The notes under the pieces: generated by a model | Told to the model about the DNA's origin: nothing | The model's input: the letters and a program-made list of their open reading frames with translations, nothing else | Databases searched by the model: none | Origin: Doryteuthis pealeii | Lineage: Eukaryota; Mollusca; Cephalopoda; Myopsida; Loliginidae | DNA: 64,000 nucleotides | Assembly (NCBI GenBank): GCA_023376005.1 | Contig: CM042179.1 | Location: 14,181,972-14,245,971 of the forward strand | Direction of reading: 5' to 3' | Position numbers and translations under genes: made by a program | Shown here: piece by piece, positions 1 to 10,201 of the stretch | Layout of the letters: every line of letters starts with the position of its first letter | How positions within the stretch are numbered: the stretch's first letter is position 1

Positions 1-462
1 TAAGAATATTTTTTTTTAAGTTATAGAGTAATGAATTTGAACAAATGACCATGATGATGATTGCTACAATGATTAACATAATGAGGATGATAATGACGAT
101 TTATTTAAATAATCAAAGTACACAGGAAATTTATGAAGCAAACAAAAGTTATGTTGGTGAAAATAACTTGGTAATGGCTGCATAAGCGTTACCTTAAACA
201 CAAGAGTAAACAGTTTTTTTTATAGCAGCTCAGAATATTGCAAATCCCTGCAAAACAAATAGGTTAAACCCGATAAAGCAGTAAATAGTGTTATCATTAC
301 ATGAGTTAAGCATCGATATTCCTATTCAGTGTCAAGATGGGTGACTACTTATTAATAACCAGTATTGTATGCAACTATAGCTGGTTAGCCGGACTAAGTA
401 AAGTAAACTAAGTAAAATAATTACAGAATATAGTACTTAATTCGTTTGGATCTATTTATTTT

Positions 463-525
463 GCCTTGGTTGGTTGATTGGATTTTACGGTACGTCAACC
501 CTTGTTGGGTTATTTTATGCTGATG
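463..525 (-). mobile_element. LINE/SINE shared 3' tail, isolated copy
   Basis: The sequence resembles the 3' tail of the LINE at 3046-3450: a TTTTACGG start, a GTCAACCC block, a GGGTTATTTTATG block and a short A/T-rich end. No upstream coding or tRNA-like part is recognisable beside it, so it is probably a 5'-truncated insertion or an old remnant. The same tail appears at about nine other places in the window. Confidence 0.5.
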
Positions 526-1190
526 ACTTTTTTTTAATTCGTTCTTGCTGGGTATTAATTTAACTTTGAATCACGTATCTTTGAGAATCTGTGTTACGCC
601 TCAAAGGTCCGTGGTTCAAAGTTAACTGACCTGAAAAAATGTTTTTAAATAAAATAACTCGTGCATTATACATTTTATTCATTAATATATCAACACTGAA
701 AATTTCATTAAATTCGGTTAATTCCCTGATTTTTTGGTATTTTTTTCTTTCGGGGTGATATACGATTGTAGAATTTAGGTTCGTTAAGTCCGATTTAACC
801 GATAAAAGTAATGATAGCAATGAAGAATAAACACGGCAGGAGGGAGTAACAAAGCAGGGATTTTGATTAAACTGATGAAAACGTACACGGCTATGTACAT
901 TCTTATATCTTCGTACAAATAGACATTAAAATTAGATCCAAGTAAAATTTAAAAGCCAACATCACAGAATAAAATTGTCAAAGGTTATTATTTTGTTTGA
1001 TTGCTCGGTCATTCATGAGATTAAGCAAATACTCAAAAACATAGGCCAACTTTAGCGGGCAGATAAGGAAACCTAATACGAAATATACAAATATTTACCT
1101 TGTACACAACCATATGCATATAAATGTTTGCATTAAAACCGAATAAAACAAATTTATTCTAACACACCCACATGCGAACAAACTGCGCCA
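526..1190. other. Unassigned AT-rich sequence
   Basis: I see no gene, tRNA-like head or clear repeat here. A minus-strand reading of 86 codons (560-820) has no recognisable domain and no splice context, so I do not call it a gene. Confidence 0.4.
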
Positions 1191-1211
1191 TATGTGTGTG
1201 TATATACATAT

Positions 1212-1215
<4 letters not shown>

Positions 1216-1286
<71 letters not shown>
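1216..1286. repeat. (CA)n-(TA)n compound microsatellite
   Basis: About 30 bases of CA dinucleotides run directly into about 40 bases of TA. The same CA-then-TA order recurs at 2023-2107, 2400-2466, 20874-20963, 47579-47690 and 48747-48834. Translations through it are poly-YI or poly-CV and are not proteins. Confidence 0.95.
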
Positions 1287-1289
<3 letters not shown>

Positions 1290-1667
1290 CAAAATGACAG
1301 ACAAGGATTTAGTGTTTAGCGTTTTATTCAGATTTTCTTTTTGGAGAGCAAGATGTCGCAATTGTGGTTGTAGGTAGTTTGAAAAAAAAACATCCTCAGT
1401 CTGATTGAGTTGTTCGAGTACGGGTACTTTCGACAATCTTCGGTCATTTTCGAGTACTCCTATGTGGTAGAGTGTTGTAGTGATTGTGTTCAAGGATTTT
1501 AGGAGTGTATGACGTCATTCATGCGTAGGCCATTGGTGTTGGTTTGAAAGTGTAGATATAGCAGCAAAGGTCTACACAAACCGAGAATTTGAACAATCTT
1601 TCGGCAACGTTGCGACATCTCGTTCACCAAAATGAGAAGAGTAATTAAAAGCTAAACAATAAATCCT

Positions 1668-1668
<1 letters not shown>

Positions 1669-1750
<82 letters not shown>

Positions 1751-1789
1751 TATATAAGTTGTCTACAAGAAAATATGCTGACTAAATAC

Positions 1790-1829
<40 letters not shown>

Positions 1830-1834
1830 ATTGT

Positions 1835-1916
<82 letters not shown>
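1669..1916. repeat. Cluster of (TA)n and (CT)n microsatellites
   Basis: A (TA)n array at about 1669-1748 is followed by a short unique spacer, a second TA array at 1792-1826 and a long (CT)n array at 1836-1916. The CT array is an uninterrupted polypyrimidine tract of about 80 bases. Confidence 0.95.
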
Positions 1917-1919
<3 letters not shown>

Positions 1920-2020
1920 ATCAGATTAATTCCTATCTGTTATTGCTCCTTAGCATTGCATCCGGTGTCCGTACATTGCTATTCGTCCTTATATCTCTAG
2001 CAATGTCCAGCATGTCTTGT

Positions 2021-2022
<2 letters not shown>

Positions 2023-2107
<85 letters not shown>
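2023..2107. repeat. (CA)n-(TA)n array abutting a SINE-1 3' end
   Basis: About 50 bases of CA and about 35 of TA lead directly into the 3' end of the minus-strand SINE-1 copy starting at 2107. The array occupies the position of the SINE tail. Confidence 0.9.
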
Positions 2108-2109
<2 letters not shown>

Positions 2110-2367
2110 AACTCCTCAGCACGAGTTGGATGGGATACAAGGTCAATTCTTAAGCGGAGTGTAACGGGTTTGACTTCAGAGTTTTTCTTTCGTCTAGACT
2201 GGTTGCCTAACCAAGGTTAAAGAGCCCAGTTTGCCCTACTATTTACCCAGTCGGATTCATAAGTTTTCCAAGGGTATTAGCGCTATGTGAAAACAGATTC
2301 GTTCAAGATTTGAACTTGTCTCGCTAAGTATATTTCTTACGACAATAACCATTACACAACGTGCCTA
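2107..2367 (-). mobile_element. SINE-1 copy (tRNA-derived, TA tail)
   Basis: This is a nearly full-length SINE on the minus strand. Read 5' to 3' it has a tRNA-like head with an A-box-like block (ACGTTGTGTAATGG) and a B-box-like GTTCAAAT block. A core follows with CCTTGGAAAACT and a trace of GGGTAAATAGTAGG, then CTTTAACCTTGG, and a 3' end with CGTGCTGAGGAGTTGG that runs into TA repeats. The same layout recurs in about 15 other copies here, which defines the family. RNA polymerase III transcription of such heads is established for tRNA SINEs; activity of this copy is not shown. Confidence 0.85.
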
Positions 2368-2369
2368 CA

Positions 2370-2416
2370 ACACACACACACATACACAGATACATACACA
2401 CACACACACACACACA

Positions 2417-2482
<66 letters not shown>
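2370..2482. repeat. CA / TA / GA microsatellite block
   Basis: Imperfect CA dinucleotides (2370-2432), a TA array (2433-2466) and a short GA array (2467-2482) lie just 5' of the minus-strand SINE-1 head. Confidence 0.9.
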
Positions 2483-2737
2483 ATGATAAATAGATGATAG
2501 GGAGAGAGGCACACATTCAGACACAAACACACATATGTGTCTCTTGTTCTTGCATTGAAACCTGTAAGGATATGTTGCGCCTTTTATTTACTAGTAACCG
2601 TACTTATCATCCGGTTCAACAAAAAACAAAAAAGCAAAGTCCCTAACGTACTTTTACTTTTAAGGTCAGCTTATCGAGCTCTAGATATTTAAAACATTTA
2701 AGTAATACCTACTATAATGCGATGACGTAAAAAAATG

Positions 2738-2875
2738 TATGATTCCCGTCGGCATTCCACTTTTGTGGCCTTAGGCACCGGTCAATAAACCCAGCCCTGT
2801 CCCTTTAGACGAGGAGGCAGATGCTGCCTAGGTAGACGGCCCCCGGAATCACGCGTTAATTTGTCTAGAGTCGTA
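2738..2875 (+). repeat. Dispersed repeat, copy 1 (partner at 41588-41770)
   Basis: Shared blocks with 41588-41770 include ATTCCACTTTTG, CAATAAAC followed by CAGCCCTG, TTTAGACGAGGA and a CCCC-GG-ATTCACG segment. The two copies lie on the same strand about 39 kb apart. GC content is above background. I do not recognise the family; it may be part of a LINE or DNA-transposon coding region. Confidence 0.6.
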
Positions 2876-3045
2876 AGATGTTCTCCCAGTTTTTGAGAGC
2901 TCGTTGCTTAAATAGATTTTAGACGAGTCTATCTTTTAGGGGTATTTAACCTATTCCATAACACCTACTATCTATGAGAACATGTCAGGCACCATGTTAA
3001 GGTAAACTAATAAAATTAAGTGGTTAGATATGTTTTTCAGAGTTT

Positions 3046-3450
3046 GAGTTTTGTTTAACGGCATATTAACCTCTGTGGGTCATTTAATGCCCAAAAAGGT
3101 TTTTTGGATTTCAGTCTTTAAAGTAGTGGTTCTATGGAGATATTCAGTTATGTTTTGTTATATCGTTGAAAAGGTTGCTTTTTTTTAGAAATTAAAAATG
3201 TTTTCTGGGTTTGTATTCTTAAAGATGTCCCTCGGGTTTCTTGTTGATAGTAATTAGTGCGGATATGTTTAAGGCTGTTACAATTCAGAAGGATATGTTT
3301 GGTTGTAAGTGTAATTTGCATATTGGGCACACTGGGGCATCCTCCCTTTTTAACAGGTAAGAATGGGTAATGTGGGTGTGCCCAATACGCAATCTGGTGA
3401 GTATTACTTCTTCTCTTCTTGTTTATAAGAGTGCTAATGAATAGTGAATT
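3046..3450 (-). pseudogene. Jockey/I-like LINE 3' end (RT C-terminus plus tail)
   Basis: On the minus strand, 3440 to about 3330 reads EEVILTRLRIGHTHITHSYL then LLKREDAPVCPICK. This is the conserved C-terminal zinc-knuckle region of jockey/I-like non-LTR reverse transcriptases. The frame then shifts by one base and continues as ITLTTKHILLNCNSLKHIR (about 3320-3260). A single missing C explains the shift, so this is a dead fragment. Downstream is a 3' UTR ending in GTTTAACGGCATATTAACC and CTGTGGGTCATTTAATGCC. A second copy lies at 61036-61333. Family placement is from memory of such proteins. Confidence 0.8.
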
Positions 3451-3939
3451 GAAACTGGAGTCTTTGCGTGTTTGATTTTGTGCTTCACTGTTGTGTGTTT
3501 ATCTATCAGTTTATTTATGCCCATCTGTGTCTTTTTATTAAACCAGAGAAGTTATGTGAATGTGTGCGTAACTAAATGCAATTCCTTTTGCGAGTTTATT
3601 ATTATGACATTCTTATTTATTTATATACATGTTTTCAAATTTTAATGACACTATGTAAATATTTGACTTGACATAAGGTTGTATTTGTGGTTGCGGTGAT
3701 ATATTTATGTGTGTATATATTTCTATGATCAAATTATTGCATACAGTTATGCCTAATGATTTGATATATACATGAGTATGTACTCGTTAACCTCTTCCCT
3801 GTATATATTTACGAAGAAAAGCTGAAAAGTTCTCGCCTCTACCAAGAACGGAATGATTTAAATCCATAAAAAGTACGTTATTCCGCATTGTACATCATTT
3901 CTTAAGCTACATTAAACCTTACAAAATAATAATTTTTGA

Positions 3940-4155
3940 TTGATTGGTTTTAATGGAATATCAAACCGTCTAGAGTTATTTTATGTCTAGAGGTTAGGGA
4001 ATCGCATTCATTGTTTGTTCGTATTTACATTTTTGTGTATTTGTTTCTTAAGAGTTTTTCTTCTTTTTTTTTGTTCTATCGAATAACAATAATTTTATTG
4101 ACACCATTTGACCCGTAAATCGGACCCTAACTTCGGGTTAGTGTGGACCTTAGAA
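3940..4155 (-). mobile_element. Diverged copy of the SINE-4 3' half
   Basis: Degraded matches to the SINE-4 body and LINE-type tail: a TTTTAATGGAATATCAAAC block at the tail end and a GACCCTAACTTCGGGTTAGTG block further 5'. Heavily diverged, so boundaries are approximate. Confidence 0.4.
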
Positions 4156-4285
4156 TATTGGCAATAAAGGGGTATATATCAAAAACACAACAGTTTTTTG
4201 AGTAATCCCCTTCTTGGTTAGGTCAATAAATTTGGCAGCACTCCTTGTATGACTATATTTATGGGTGACTATACACAATGCAAAG

Positions 4286-4540
4286 GTTCGGTTCAGCTCA
4301 GTCGGTAGAGCATCCGTTAGGAACCACAAGGTTCTATGTTCGATACCGGTCCTCGTCAACTCAGCGAATCAGTAGCATAGCTTAGGTAATCTAATCTGTG
4401 TGGTAAATTTGGCAGCAGCGGGTAGGTATGGTGCTCCACCCCGGAATAAAAACAATCTCTCTTGTCTAGCGCTAGCGAAAAAGGGATATACTCCCTCGCT
4501 TTTCGGTTGATACTGACAATAGACAACTCCGCTGACTATG
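4286..4540 (+). mobile_element. SINE-2 copy (tRNA-derived)
   Basis: A tRNA-like head opens the element: an A box around TCAGCTCAGTCGGTAGAGCA, then a B-box-like GTTCGATACC. The body reads CAACTCAGCG, GATCTGTGTGG-like and GGTAGGTATGGTGCTCCACC. Next come AAACAATCTC, TTGTCTAGCGCTA and a GATACTGAC block near the 3' end. It belongs to the same family as 24617, 36225, 39823 and 62610 (plus) and 22492, 37147 and 60848 (minus). It is not a tRNA gene: no acceptor stem closes after the B box. Confidence 0.85.
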
Positions 4541-5226
4541 TGTAATATTTGTTTTTGAAGATGATTCTGCTAGATAGGGAATATGTATGTATATTCACTT
4601 TGTCATTAATAGTTTTAGTTTTCTAGTTTCAGCCGGACATACACACAAACATACATACATACACACAACTACCCTTTATATATGTATAGATAAATCTTAT
4701 TATTTGTATGTCGTCGGGGCAAGACACTGACAGAGGCACAGACAGAGGAAAAAGAAATGGAGTGGGTCTTTATATACGTTTACTTATACACGCTTACATA
4801 ATTGTATTTATATCGTGATATCACTGTGATTTTTTTTTTCAATTCATACAAGTAGGTAAGACTGTTTGCAAATATCATTATCCAATGTGGTTGTGTTTAT
4901 ATATGCTCACATATTTACTCGTATGTGTCTTTAGTATCTGTGAATGTGTACATTTGACTTAAACAGCTTAAACAATTTCGCATAATTGTTTACGCACAAT
5001 ATTATCTGTAAATATATATTTATTGTGCGTGCTTAAGTGCGTGCGTGCGTGTGTGTATCTGTCTGTGTATTTATGCATGCATGTATGTGTGTGTTTGTGT
5101 GTGTTAAACTACTGGGGAGATAAAGGAGGTTTTGATTGTGAAATAAGTGTTTGCATTTAGATATTTAAATATTTTTTCGTGGGTTTTAGAGTTTGCGTTG
5201 GTACGGTGAAGGCGCACGTGTGTTTG

Positions 5227-5232
<6 letters not shown>

Positions 5233-5295
<63 letters not shown>
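5233..5295. repeat. (GT)n microsatellite
   Basis: About 60 bases of uninterrupted GT dinucleotide. Confidence 0.97.
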
Positions 5296-5299
<4 letters not shown>

Positions 5300-5571
5300 A
5301 TTGTGCGTGAATTCATGGAACGGGGTGACATCTTGGTATTTGCATGGCAAGTTGTTTTGATATTTCTGTTTACATTTATCTCATTGATTGTGTATATTTA
5401 AAGATGACTTTGTAAAGTAAATTAAAATTGGTTGCTGTCAACACAAATGTATTCAGACATATGTGCTAGCATGCATGGATGTCAAGCATGTTCATTTAAA
5501 TAACTGACATGAATACATGGTTAGAAGAACATGATCATGTATAAGAAAATGTTCATTTAAATAATCGACAG

Positions 5572-5574
<3 letters not shown>

Positions 5575-5629
<55 letters not shown>
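5575..5629. repeat. (TA)n array at a SINE-1 3' end
   Basis: About 55 bases of pure TA run directly into the 3' end of the minus-strand SINE-1 copy that begins at 5629. Confidence 0.95.
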
Positions 5630-5634
<5 letters not shown>

Positions 5635-5907
5635 AACCTCTCCACACGAGCAGGATGCGACACAAGGTCAAGTTCTTAAGCGGAGTTTAAGAGGTTTGAA
5701 TTCAGAGCTTTCCTTCTTCTAGACTGATTACCTAGCCATGGTTAAAGACCCCAGTCTGCCCTGCTATTTACCCATAGCTGGAGGGAGAATTGGATTCATA
5801 CCTTTCAGCGCCATATGAAATGCAAACAGTTTCGTTCAAGAATTGAACTCGTGTCGACGAGTCCACTTCCTACAACTCTAACCATTACACCGTGCGCCTC
5901 CTTAATG
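5629..5907 (-). mobile_element. SINE-1 copy
   Basis: Full-length family member on the minus strand. Read 5' to 3' it has an ACGGTGTAATGGTTAG A box, GAGTTCAATTCTTG at the B box, CTCCCTCCAGCTATGGGTAA in the core, and a TAAAGCGG-less GAACTTGACCTTGTGTCGCA segment. It ends in CTCGTGTGGAGAGGTTGG then TAAATATATA. Confidence 0.9.
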
Positions 5908-5944
5908 AATATATGTAAAATAATAATAACTGGCATGCATGTAT

Positions 5945-6222
5945 ATATTTACCCAACCCCTCTGCCACGGACAGGTTATGAAACTAGGTCAATTTTTAAA
6001 GCGGAGTAAAGCTAGTTTTACTTTTACAAGAATGGTTGCCTTACCAAGGTTGATGAACCCCGTCCCTTACAATTAACACATAACGGGGTGGAGGTGGGTA
6101 GAAGTGATGGATCTATGTGATTTCCAAGGAAATTAGCATGAAGTGAAGCACAGACAGCCTCGTCCAGGATTTGAACCCGGGTCACCGATTCCATTATTAG
6201 ATAACTGTTATATCAGGCGCAG
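5945..6222 (-). mobile_element. SINE-1 copy, diverged
   Basis: Second minus-strand SINE-1, about 40 bp beyond the previous one in the same orientation. It has a good B box (CCCGGGTTCAAATCCTGG) but a diverged A-box region and a changed middle. Its 3' end is flanked only by a short TATATATTTA. Confidence 0.75.
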
Positions 6223-6234
6223 ATATGTTAAACA

Positions 6235-6490
6235 GGTTCATATTATGTTTGGTTGGTTAGTTTTTTTTTTATTCCTTCGGGTATTCATTTTTTTTTTCAA
6301 ACTCAATTTTTTAAAACACCTTTTTAAAACAGAGTTTTGATATTATAAACCCTTAGATGGAACCCTAAAAGGTACTACTACTCCCCTTCAGAGTGAACCT
6401 GTGAGTAAAGGCGATGAAGGAGTACTCCACATTACCCAGAGCTCCAGAATTGTAACCTTTCCACTAGATGCAGTCGAATATTTGTGTGTG
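6235..6490 (-). mobile_element. SINE-4 3' fragment
   Basis: Contains the SINE-4 body blocks on the minus strand (GTGGAGTACTCCTTCATCGC, TACTACTACTCC complement and TTAGGGTTCC). A degraded GGTTGGTTAG tail lies toward 6240. The 5' half seen in the copies at 44.1 and 54.4 kb is missing. Confidence 0.55.
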
Positions 6491-6521
6491 AAAGTCCATT
6501 TTAGATAGCTACAAATTCAAA

Positions 6522-6790
6522 CTTACCAAATCCCCCCCCCCACACGAGCAGGATGCGACTCAAGGTCAATTTTTAAGCAGAGTTTAACAGCTTTGAATTC
6601 AGAGCTTTCCTTCTTCTAGGCTGGTTGCCTAACCAAGGTTAAAGAACCCAGTTTGTCCTACTATTCACTCATAGATGTAAGGAGAATAGATTCATACCTT
6701 TTCCAAGGGTATTAGTGCTATGTGAAATGCAAATAGACTCATCCAGGATTTGAACTTATCTATACTGATGCATTTACTGTGTGTGCACGT
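6522..6790 (-). mobile_element. SINE-1 copy with C-tract at its 3' end
   Basis: Family member on the minus strand. The 3' terminal CGTGTGG is followed by about ten G (CCCCCCCCCC on the plus strand) before GATTTGG. There is no TA array at the 3' side, but a (TA)n array at 6808-6860 lies just 5' of the head. Confidence 0.8.
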
Positions 6791-6804
6791 GTAATTGCCT
6801 CTGT

Positions 6805-6807
<3 letters not shown>

Positions 6808-6860
<53 letters not shown>
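6808..6860. repeat. (TA)n microsatellite
   Basis: About 53 bases of TA next to the 5' side of the SINE-1 copy at 6522-6790. Confidence 0.95.
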
Positions 6861-6864
<4 letters not shown>

Positions 6865-7362
6865 TAAATCAGAAGTAGTTCATATAAGCACCTGAAAATG
6901 CAAATACTGAATTAAAGCCAAGGAAATGTTTTAAAATCTTCCTCTCCTATATTTTTTTTTTATTTCATGTTAATGCTATTATGAAATCTATTTCATGATA
7001 CATACATACGTATAGACAATCAGATAGTTATAGACAAAATACATAAGTAGACTGTTAGACAGACAGTAAGTAGAATAGCTCTCATTAGATAAATAAACAG
7101 GTAACTTGTCAGATAAAGACATATATACACATATAGATGGATAGAATAAAGAAAATCAGATTGTTTCACTGGCAGTTTAGCAATATCAGAATATGGATGA
7201 TTTTATAACCAAAAATGAATCTCCTAATAAGGGAGAGAAGCATACAAAGTGCTAAATTTTGGGTTATAATTTCACTGACGAAACGACTAATAAATAAGAA
7301 CAGAACAATGTTTTACAACGATAATGTATATAAAAGTGCTTGATCAACGAGTCCACTAAAGT

Positions 7363-7365
<3 letters not shown>
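6861..7365. other. Unassigned AT-rich sequence
   Basis: No gene or identifiable element. There are scattered GATA/CATA short runs around 7000-7140 and an isolated CACTGACGAAACGAC at 7272-7286 that lacks a hammerhead stem II. Confidence 0.4.
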
Positions 7366-7366
<1 letters not shown>

Positions 7367-7433
<67 letters not shown>

Positions 7434-7514
7434 TTCTCTTTCTCTGCCCCCTCTCTCTACCTCTTCTTCTCTATTAATTTGTCTCTCTTTTTGTCACTCT
7501 CTCTCTCTCTCTGT

Positions 7515-7572
<58 letters not shown>
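7367..7572. repeat. (CT)n and (TA)n microsatellites
   Basis: A (CT)n tract at 7367-7429, a degraded CT-rich linker, then a (TA)n array at 7515-7572 adjoining the 3' end of the hammerhead SINE that follows. Confidence 0.95.
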
Positions 7573-7574
<2 letters not shown>

Positions 7575-7712
7575 TCAACCACATACACGTGTTTCGAAGT
7601 TTACTTCTCATCAGTGTGGCTTTACAATAACAGCTAACTTTAGCTGGGATCGAAACCTGACTGATTTTTCGTCTGTCAAGTCTCTTACCCATGCGGCTAT
7701 AGCGGCTGTCAA
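7573..7712 (-). mobile_element. SINE-3 copy a: tRNA-headed element with hammerhead
   Basis: On the minus strand the element begins with a tRNA-like head (AGCCGCATGGGTAAGAG at the A box; GGTTTCGATCCCAGC at the B box, with one extra T). It continues through AGCTAACTTTA complement and about 30 bp of linker into a hammerhead ribozyme at 7579-7619. It then ends in TTGACTTA, which opens into the (TA)n array 7515-7572. Copies b (10045-10216) and c (55444-55575) share this order. Confidence 0.8.
7579..7619 (-). ncRNA. Type I hammerhead ribozyme (SINE-3 copy a)
   Basis: All conserved parts are present in order on the minus strand. Stem I 5' strand is CCACA and the core is CTGATGA. Stem II is GAAGT/ACTTC around AA, followed by GAA. 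A self-complementary ACACGTGT forms stem III, then the cleavage-site A (triplet GTA). The stem I 3' strand TGTGG pairs perfectly with CCACA. A15.1 pairs with U16.1 at the ends of the palindrome. The loopless stem III resembles that of newt and schistosome hammerheads, which are known to act best as dimers. Expected cut: after the A at 7584. Self-cleavage is inferred from structure only. Confidence 0.88.
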
Positions 7713-7783
7713 TTTTGAGCGAGCAATTAATTGATACATCCCTACGCGGACTACTATTATTAACACCAGAGAACTCTAGAGTA

Positions 7784-7788
<5 letters not shown>

Positions 7789-7856
<68 letters not shown>
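7789..7856. repeat. (TA)n microsatellite
   Basis: About 68 bases of uninterrupted TA. Confidence 0.97.
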
Positions 7857-7861
<5 letters not shown>

Positions 7862-8400
7862 TATACCTCACAAAATTAATACGGAATAATAAAAAAGACT
7901 AACAAAAAATAATTGATCAATAAAATTAACTGATACAGTTTTTAACAAATAAATCTTTAAACCTTTTACATAAACCTTCTCTCCCTTTTAATGTAGAACC
8001 ATTATGCCAATAAAACAATTTGCTTTCTGATAATGCTACACCTGTCCTGTTCCTTTGCTTTCTATCGGATTCAAAACTTCACTGTTAAATAGATACATAG
8101 ATGTAAACACCTGAGTGAGTGAAAGTAGTGAATTATCTCCGCTAATTAAATTGTACGGTGTTAATTAATGTAAAGCAAAATCACGCTAATAGCATTTTAC
8201 ATTATATCGGAAGATAATGTTTCAAAAACCTCTTTCTGTTATGGCCACTTCTTAATCTGATTAAAATAATTATAGGGAAAAAAAACGTTCAATCATCTGT
8301 TTGTGAATGTGTGTATTCGTTAATCTATGTGTTGTTGTTGTTGATGGTGGCATCATTCGGTCTGCGAAAGACGATGTTTTTGGAACTACGTAGCCAAGGC
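7857..8400. other. Unassigned AT-rich sequence
   Basis: No element or gene recognised. A short GTT triplet run occurs at about 8330-8345. Confidence 0.4.
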
Positions 8401-8408
8401 GAGTTGAT

Positions 8409-8484
8409 ATGGAGGATGTGCTGTTATCCCAGCAGCAGATCCTCTCCTCTCCTCTCCACTCTGCCGCTGTGGTCCAAAGAAAGG
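8409..8484 (+). CDS. Possible 5' coding exon (weak candidate)
   Basis: An ATG at 8409 opens a reading beginning MEDVLLSQQQILSSPLHSAA and continuing VVQRK, with an in-frame stop upstream. It reaches AAG|GTAAGA, a strong match to the splice-donor consensus, at about 8484/8485. GC content is above background. No domain is recognisable and I cannot see the next exon. It could equally be a transposon remnant or chance. Confidence 0.2.
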
Positions 8485-8662
8485 TAAGAGACCAATGCAG
8501 TTTGGCAACGGTAGTGTACTGGAACATATACCTGGATACACTTTTAGCAGAATTTGAAACACAGGTGTTTGTATCTATGAATGGCCGGGGGTGCTCTTGT
8601 ATAATTAAAGTTTTGAGAGTGTTTCAGTATAGCAATCGGATTGTTTAACTTATGATAAACTG

Positions 8663-8975
8663 ACTTTTCATATGGGTAATCATCCAGAAAAAGTAAAATT
8701 GTCACCCACCTCCTTCAATTTTTCTGAAATTTTTTACAAGTGTGGACTATGTTAAATTAGACAATCCCCAAAATTTGAGCTACCAATTCCAAAAACTGGC
8801 GGAGTTATGTCGGTTTTTAGCTGCAAATCGAAATAACTCCGCCAATTTTTGGAATTGGTAGCTCAAATTTTGGGGATCGTCTAATGATACTATAGTCCAC
8901 ACCAGGAAAAAATTTCAGAAATATTGAAGGGGGTGGGTGACATGGCCTTGATAATTTGACATGGAATTACCCATA
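8663..8975. mobile_element. Long-armed fold-back element (MITE-like)
   Basis: Two arms of about 135-140 bp are inverted copies around a short centre at about 8820. Left-arm blocks ATGGGTAAT, TTGTCACCCACC, GTGTGGACTAT, CCCCAAAATTTGAGCTACCA and AACTCCGCC appear reversed in the right arm. The outer ends read ATATGGGTAAT and ATTACCCATAT. There is no coding capacity, so it is non-autonomous; the superfamily is unknown. A transcript would fold into one very long hairpin. Confidence 0.85.
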
Positions 8976-8979
8976 TATA

Positions 8980-9280
8980 TTTTCGTACGTGTACATATAT
9001 ATATGTTCATCTCATAGCTTGAGTATATACATGTTCATTACTTTTTAACCTGAATATACATTGTTCTAATGTGTTAGTGAGTAAAAGTATGATCGAATAA
9101 GTGTATATGTTTAAGGGGATATATGTAGATATAGATATCTATATACATGTGTGAATCCTTTTGAGTTTATGTGCATTAGATTGTGCGTGCAGTCTATCTC
9201 TCGCTCATGTCCTAAATATTAATTATTACATAGATAGAAACGTCGATAAAATGACACTATTGATATTATCTGGCAACGGC
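8980..9280. other. Unassigned AT-rich sequence
   Basis: TATA/GATA-rich short motifs only; no gene seen. Confidence 0.35.
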
Positions 9281-9660
9281 TTGTAAAGTCCTTTCTCTCT
9301 CTCTCTCCAGGCTTGATGAGAGCTCACTGAAAGAACGAAAGAGAAGGGTAAAAAAGAGAAGCAGTTGAAGGGATGGTAGTGGTGGGGGCTCAATATTGGC
9401 AGCAAGAGACATTAAATTTGCAGGAAAGCGGATATTCTGATTTAGCAACGACCGAGCGTACGGCGAGCAAGGGAGTTAACTGACATATTGCTCCACCAGA
9501 TGTCGCCACTTGTCAAAAGAGAAGCATGGACACGCCCTTTTCACCACCTGTTGTAACAGCGATGGATAGACATAATATTGAGAAAAAGATAGATCAGTAA
9601 GGAATAAAGAAGAGAATGAAAGAAGAAAAAAAATATCGAGAGAGAGAGAGAGGGGGGCGA
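9281..9660. other. Unassigned purine-rich region
   Basis: Contains short GA/CT runs (9294-9308, 9637-9655) and a slightly GC-richer middle (9440-9550). I see no recognisable gene or repeat family. Confidence 0.35.
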
Positions 9661-9930
9661 GAGATACTAATACAAAAGAGGAAGTACGATAAAAAAAATG
9701 TGACTGCGGTAGTTTGGCCGGCTGGCTAGCTGGGTAACTAACTGGATGTCCTGCTGCATGGTCGGTCTCGACAGTTTAGTAAAAATGTATTCCTGGTCGG
9801 CAAGTTGTCCAAAGAGATATTGATATATTGATCGGACAAAAGTGACAAAGCCTAGGTAAATGCGAACCATAATTAGAATACATGTATTTTCACATAGGGA
9901 CAGATAAAAAACGCCAGAATATATATATAC

Positions 9931-9972
<42 letters not shown>

Positions 9973-10044
9973 CTGTGTGTGTGTGTGGTACAAATATATA
10001 TTCATACACACAAATACTAATCACTGCTTATGTTGATACGGTAA

Positions 10045-10162
10045 GATTTAGATAGGCCGTACGGGTAAGAGGATTGGCGAACGAAAGTTCATTCGGGTCT
10101 CGAACCCGGCCAGAGGTAGCTGTTAAACGGTATAACCACACTGATGAGAGGTGATACCTCGA

Positions 10163-10201
<39 letters not shown>

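Noticed and set aside
1095..2220. Long readings of Tyr-Ile, Cys-Val, Thr-His and Leu-Ser repeats around microsatellites
   Set aside because: They are direct translations of TA, CA, GT and CT dinucleotide arrays. The same artefact recurs at 14630, 16137, 20227-21497, 26607, 37645, 47285-47697, 48134-48692 and 49317.
7272..7286. Hammerhead-like CACTGACGAAACGAC
   Set aside because: The core is CTGACGAAAC without any stem II between CTGANGA and GAAA, so it cannot form the ribozyme. The same holds for GATGCTGACGAAACATT (minus) near 54220.
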